A stretch of 64,000 bases of DNA from Bacillota bacterium (lineage in GTDB: Bacteria; Bacillota; UBA994), in contig WSXW01000001.1 in NCBI GenBank assembly GCA_009773495.1, positions 1-64,000 of the forward strand, written 5' to 3'. Positions within the stretch are counted from its first letter, which is position 1; each line of letters starts with the position of its first letter. A program made the position numbers and the translations under genes. Below, in pieces: positions 61,312 to 64,000 of this stretch. The notes under the pieces are model-generated. The model ran no database searches. It was not told the DNA's origin and worked only from the letters and a program-made list of their open reading frames with translations.

Positions 61312-62099
61312 GGTCGTTCTCCCCTATCGGCTATCAACTTTTTCATATGAGACAGAGCTGCCTTTTCTAGGCGTGATACCTGCGCCTGCGATATGCCAAT
61401 CTCGTCAGCCACTTCCATCTGCGTTTTACCTGAAAAGAATCTTAAATGGAGAATATGACGCTCTCTATCAGTCAGGCGATGCATGGCTTCTTTAATGGCG
61501 ATCCCCTCTACCCAATAAGCATCGTGGTCCTTCTCGCTTTTTATTTGATCCATGATGTAGATAGGGTCGCCGCCTTCTTGGTAGATTGGATCAAACAAAG
61601 ACACAGGCTCTTGTATCGCGTCGAGGGCGAAAACTACTTCTTCCCGCGGGAGATCTAACTCTGCAGCAATTTCAGTGATAGTTGGTTCTCGAGAATTCTT
61701 ATTAACTAAGGCATCACGAACCTGTAGAGCCTTGTAAGCAATATCGCGCAACGATCGACTTACACGAATCGGATTATTATCCCTCAGGTAGCGACGAATC
61801 TCTCCAATGACCATCGGTACGGCATACGTCGAAAACTTCACGTTCTGACTTAGATCGAAGTTGTCAATGGCTTTCATCAGCCCAATACAACCCACTTGGA
61901 ACAAGTCATCCACAAACTCACCGCGGTTGTTAAAACGCTGTATTACACTGAGTACTAAGCGTAAATTTCCCATGATTAATTTTTCGCGCGCTGGTTCATC
62001 CCCGGCTTGCATAGCAACGAACAGTTCTCGCATCTTGGCATTAGTTAGAACTTGTAACTTAGCAGTGTTTACTCCGCAGATCTCTACTCGATTCAACAA
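61308..62099 (-). CDS. sigG: RNA polymerase sigma-G factor
   Basis: A 263-residue late forespore sigma factor. The N-terminus NRVEICGVNTAKLQVL is specific for SigG. Region 2 has LFQVGCIGLMKAIDNFDLSQNVKFSTYAVPMVIGEIRRYLRDN; region 4 ends with the TQMEVADEIGISQAQVSRLEK helix-turn-helix. The start is TTG 62099 or 62096 behind GGGGGAG. A SigF-type promoter is at 62131-62160. Confidence 0.98.
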   Translation of the reverse strand: MLNRVEICGVNTAKLQVLTNAKMRELFVAMQAGDEPAREKLIMGNLRLVLSVIQRFNNRGEFVDDLFQVGCIGLMKAIDNFDLSQNVKFSTYAVPMVIGEIRRYLRDNNPIRVSRSLRDIAYKALQVRDALVNKNSREPTITEIAAELDLPREEVVFALDAIQEPVSLFDPIYQEGGDPIYIMDQIKSEKDHDAYWVEGIAIKEAMHRLTDRERHILHLRFFSGKTQMEVADEIGISQAQVSRLEKAALSHMKKLIADRGERP

Positions 62100-62130
62100 T
62101 CTCTCCCCCTTCGCTAATGTTACGTATAGA

Positions 62131-62160
62131 ATTATGACCCAGCTAATAGGGGGTTTATAC
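62131..62160 (-). promoter_or_regulatory. SigF-type promoter of sigG
   Basis: GTATA (62156-62160), a 16-bp spacer and GGTCATAAT (62131-62139), an exact fit to the SigF pattern GYATA-N16-GGNNANAMT. Confidence 0.8.
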
Positions 62161-62165
62161 TGATG

Positions 62166-62197
62166 AAAAAAAAGAAGATGGACTACTCCATCTTCTT
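62166..62197 (-). terminator. Terminator between sigE and sigG
   Basis: AAGAAGATGGA (62172-62182) and TCCATCTTCTT (62187-62197) form an 11-bp stem over the sigE stop. A T-run of eight follows on the minus strand. It separates early (sigE) from later (sigG) expression. Confidence 0.9.
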
Positions 62198-62917
62198 AAA
62201 TTCTCTCCTTAATCTTCCAATTATACGTTTCTCGAGCCGCGATATATAGGACTGTGATATGCCCAGCATATCAGCAACTTCTTTTTGAGTCCTCTCACGT
62301 CCATCTCGTAACCCAAACCTCAATTGCACAATCTGCCTCTCTCGGCCATTAAGCTTTCCTAGAGCCACCTTCAGCAAGTTCCGATCAACCTCGGCCTCTA
62401 ATTCTCTATGGACTTCACTACCGTCAACTGGGATCACGTCTGATAGCAGTAGCTCATTGCCGTCCCAATCAACGTTAAGCGGTTCGTCTAAAGACACTTC
62501 GACCTTTATTTTCTGGTTACGACGCAGATACATGAGAATTTCATTCTCAATACAACGTGAGGCGTATGTGGCTAGCTTGATGTTGCGTTCAGGGTTGAAG
62601 GTATTAACAGCCTTAATTAATCCTATGGAACCAATGGACACGAGGTCTTCTATCAGCAGACCAGTATTCTCAAACTTGCGAGCAATATAGACGACTAAAC
62701 GGAGGTTCCTCTCAATCAGAACAGTCTTAACAGACAGATCACCCTGCCTCAACCTGTCAAGCAAAAAGTGCTCTTCTTCCTCACTGAGAGGAGGTGGGAG
62801 TGCTTCTGAACTCCCAACAAAATAGATGGGGTTTACCCCCCCCTCAACCCCGGCGATCCGAAGAAGCCTAATGACGAACAATCGCCACCGTAGACGCCAT
62901 AATACTAAATACTTCAA
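62183..62917 (-). CDS. sigE: RNA polymerase sigma-E factor (pro-sigma-E)
   Basis: A 244-residue mother-cell sigma factor made as a precursor. The membrane-associated pro-sequence (1-~27) is followed by [15 protein letters not shown], where SpoIIGA cleaves. Region 2 has [43 protein letters not shown] and region 4 the [22 protein letters not shown] helix-turn-helix. The start is TTG 62917 behind GGGGAGG. In the spoIIGA-sigE operon. Confidence 0.98.
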   Translation of the reverse strand: MKYLVLWRLRWRLFVIRLLRIAGVEGGVNPIYFVGSSEALPPPLSEEEEHFLLDRLRQGDLSVKTVLIERNLRLVVYIARKFENTGLLIEDLVSIGSIGLIKAVNTFNPERNIKLATYASRCIENEILMYLRRNQKIKVEVSLDEPLNVDWDGNELLLSDVIPVDGSEVHRELEAEVDRNLLKVALGKLNGRERQIVQLRFGLRDGRERTQKEVADMLGISQSYISRLEKRIIGRLRREFKKME

Positions 62918-62930
62918 TGTAATGCCTCCC

Positions 62931-63815
62931 CTACATACTATCTACTGGCCAGACCGTGTACGGCAGCAAAGCTGTTTTACCCACGAGTTTGGCTTCCCCT
63001 GGGGCAAATCCGATTACAGCATCTACTTTATGCCAAATTCCAGAAGCCCATAACTCACAAATTTCGGGGCGAATACCTATCATTAACCCTCTACCTGAGA
63101 CGGTGTTAAATGGTATTAAACTAATGCGCTCCATAAAGGCGTGAGGTAGCAGATCCAGCCCGTCTGTTAGACCTGCATACCAAGCCTGGATGGAAGTACA
63201 TAGCTCGGGTGGTAGCCTTTCTCGCACTGTCCAAAAGTCCACTACTACTACGGGCCTATAGGTAAGTAGTTCATGCAAGACATTTCCAGTATCGAGAATA
63301 GCTTCTTGCTCGATAAGCCGCCCCCCTACCCCGAAGCGAAAGAGCGTTGAATCGCGTGAACTACGAAAATACTTGCTAATTACAACCCAAAGGCTTCGCA
63401 CTGGGAAAGTCAAGACAAATGGGCCGCCGATTACTAAGTACCAACCGATGCGGGGTAATGCTTCACCAGTTTTTGCTGTGCCAGAAAGTGCTAAGGCATA
63501 AGTAACACCTGCTACTAATGTCGACAGTAGAGCAAAAACCGTAGTGAGTTTTACTAGGGATGTAAGCCGATCAGGCACAAAACACAACTGAACCATTGCG
63601 ATAGCCACCACTGTCTTGAAAAGTATTTCCCTAGTTAGCGTTACAGGGGTTATAAGCCAGAGGAAAGAGCAAAGGCTGCCCAGCGCTGCAGTCAGACTGA
63701 TGGTCATACTCTTTGTAGGGCGGCGCATGACTACCCCAGTGGCCCATAGCAGCCACCAATTCATACCCCAGTTTAAGAAGAATAACAAGTCAAGATAAAT
63801 GGTAATAGAAAACAC
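62931..63815 (-). CDS. spoIIGA: Sporulation sigma-E factor processing peptidase SpoIIGA
   Basis: A 294-residue membrane aspartic protease. Five to six membrane spans (about 1-150) are followed by the cytoplasmic protease domain with [25 protein letters not shown] (catalytic DTGN). The start is uncertain: GTG 63815 lies inside the GGGGGTG that would be the binding site, while ATT 63806 lies 6 nt from it and gives an N-terminus ([16 protein letters not shown]) matching the family. Confidence 0.94.
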   Translation of the reverse strand: MFSITIYLDLLFFLNWGMNWWLLWATGVVMRRPTKSMTISLTAALGSLCSFLWLITPVTLTREILFKTVVAIAMVQLCFVPDRLTSLVKLTTVFALLSTLVAGVTYALALSGTAKTGEALPRIGWYLVIGGPFVLTFPVRSLWVVISKYFRSSRDSTLFRFGVGGRLIEQEAILDTGNVLHELLTYRPVVVVDFWTVRERLPPELCTSIQAWYAGLTDGLDLLPHAFMERISLIPFNTVSGRGLMIGIRPEICELWASGIWHKVDAVIGFAPGEAKLVGKTALLPYTVWPVDSM

Positions 63816-63851
63816 CCCCGCTCGTAAAAATTATACCGAGCCGGGGGTGTT
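63811..63851 (-). terminator. Terminator hairpin after ftsZ
   Basis: AACACCCCCGCTCG (63811-63824) pairs with CGAGCCGGGGGTGTT (63837-63851) with one bulge. On the minus strand it is followed by TTTTC. The spoIIGA -10 element lies in the loop. Confidence 0.7.
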
Positions 63852-63863
63852 GAAAATTGTCAC
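63830..63863 (-). promoter_or_regulatory. spoIIG-type promoter with 22-bp spacer
   Basis: GTGACA (63858-63863) and a perfect TATAAT (63830-63835) are separated by 22 bp, as in the Spo0A-activated spoIIG promoter of B. subtilis. ATTGTCACA on the plus strand overlapping the -35 matches the 0A box TTTGTCRAA at 7 of 9 positions. The -10 sits in the loop of the ftsZ terminator hairpin. Confidence 0.65.
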
Positions 63864-63878
63864 AATAGGGTAACAAAT

Positions 63879-64000
63879 TTATTTGTCTAGTAGCCGCTTC
63901 TTGCGCATAAACGTTGGGATGTCCAAATGGTCATCATCAAACGGGGAAATAGTAATCCCGTCAAAAAGATTATCCCGAGATTTCCGCCCATCAAACCCTG
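63879..64000 (-). CDS. ftsZ: Cell division protein FtsZ, C-terminal end (partial)
   Basis: The minus-strand frame entering from the right edge ends at TAA (63879-63881). The 39 complete codons end with DDDHLDIPTFMRKKRLLDK. The conserved C-terminal peptide D-[IL]-P-x-F-[LM]-R-[KN], the contact for FtsA/SepF/EzrA, identifies it as FtsZ. The preceding linker is charged and variable as usual. Only this tail is in the window. SepF, its partner, is encoded at 55402-55860. The spoIIG promoter and ftsZ terminator lie directly downstream. Confidence 0.9.
   Translation of the reverse strand, partial: GFDGRKSRDNLFDGITISPFDDDHLDIPTFMRKKRLLDK

Overview
The window reads as a chromosome segment from an anaerobic, endospore-forming member of the Bacillota, more likely Clostridia-like than Bacilli. 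It carries sigE, sigG, spoIIGA, spoIIR, spoVS, spoVM, ylbJ and an alpha/beta-type SASP gene. It also has oxygen-labile L-serine dehydratase (sdaAA/sdaAB), ackA, and the housekeeping gene order of sporulating Firmicutes. Nearly all genes are on the minus strand. Only tmcAL, ylbJ, rpmB, rqcH and one left-edge ORF are on the plus strand. Starts supported by ribosome binding sites are very often TTG or GTG.

Layout by position. 1-4900 is an accessory, decayed region. It holds a partial unknown ORF, a possible transposase remnant, and a four-gene operon (secreted peptide, two FtsX-like permeases, ABC ATPase) resembling lactococcin-972-type bacteriocin loci. Remnants of a group II intron reverse transcriptase and of the yifB/comM C-terminus follow. 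4938-14000 is the rnhB-rbgA-lepB(x2)-rplS-trmD-rimM-ylqD-khpA-rpsP-ffh-ylxM-ftsY block (ribosome maturation, protein targeting). 14017-23346 holds smc, spoVS, rnc, acpP, a DegV/FakB gene, plsX, rpmF, yceD and ackA. 23442-27700 has tmcAL, ylbJ, coaD, rsmD and a SASP gene. 27828-31392 has sdaAA/sdaAB, fakA and yloU. rpmB is convergent with a 24-codon spoVM that is easily missed. 32339-43557 is rpe, rsgA, prkC, prpC, rlmN, rsmB, a zinc peptidase, fmt, def, priA, rpoZ and remA. 43584-49249 has yicC, a Ca2+-type P-ATPase and rqcH. 49433-52862 is pyrR-uraA under a PyrR attenuator, then rluD and lspA. 52883-57768 has yteA, a DUF5665 gene, a racemase, divIVA, yggT, sepF, yggS and an HlyD-like adaptor. 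57835-63815 has pgeF, an NrdD-like gene, nrdR, ylmC, spoIIR, sigG, sigE and spoIIGA. The window ends inside ftsZ.

How genes work together. FakA, a DegV/FakB protein, PlsX and ACP suggest acyl-phosphate entry into phospholipid synthesis. PrkC/PrpC/RsgA form the usual kinase/phosphatase/ribosome-GTPase set. SpoIIGA, SpoIIR, SigE and SigG make up the core of compartment-specific sporulation control. The sequence shows matching promoters: a spoIIG-type promoter with a 22-bp spacer, a SigF-type site before sigG, a SigG-type site before the SASP gene and a SigE-type site before ylbJ.

Most unusual observations: (1) an NrdD-like protein directly after nrdR that keeps the zinc ribbon and thiyl-cysteine motif but has lost the glycyl-radical glycine; (2) six intergenic loci built from shuffled copies of the same short word-like repeats; (3) the bacteriocin-like operon, whose peptide gene is interrupted by an in-frame amber codon. 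No tRNA, rRNA or CRISPR array was seen.
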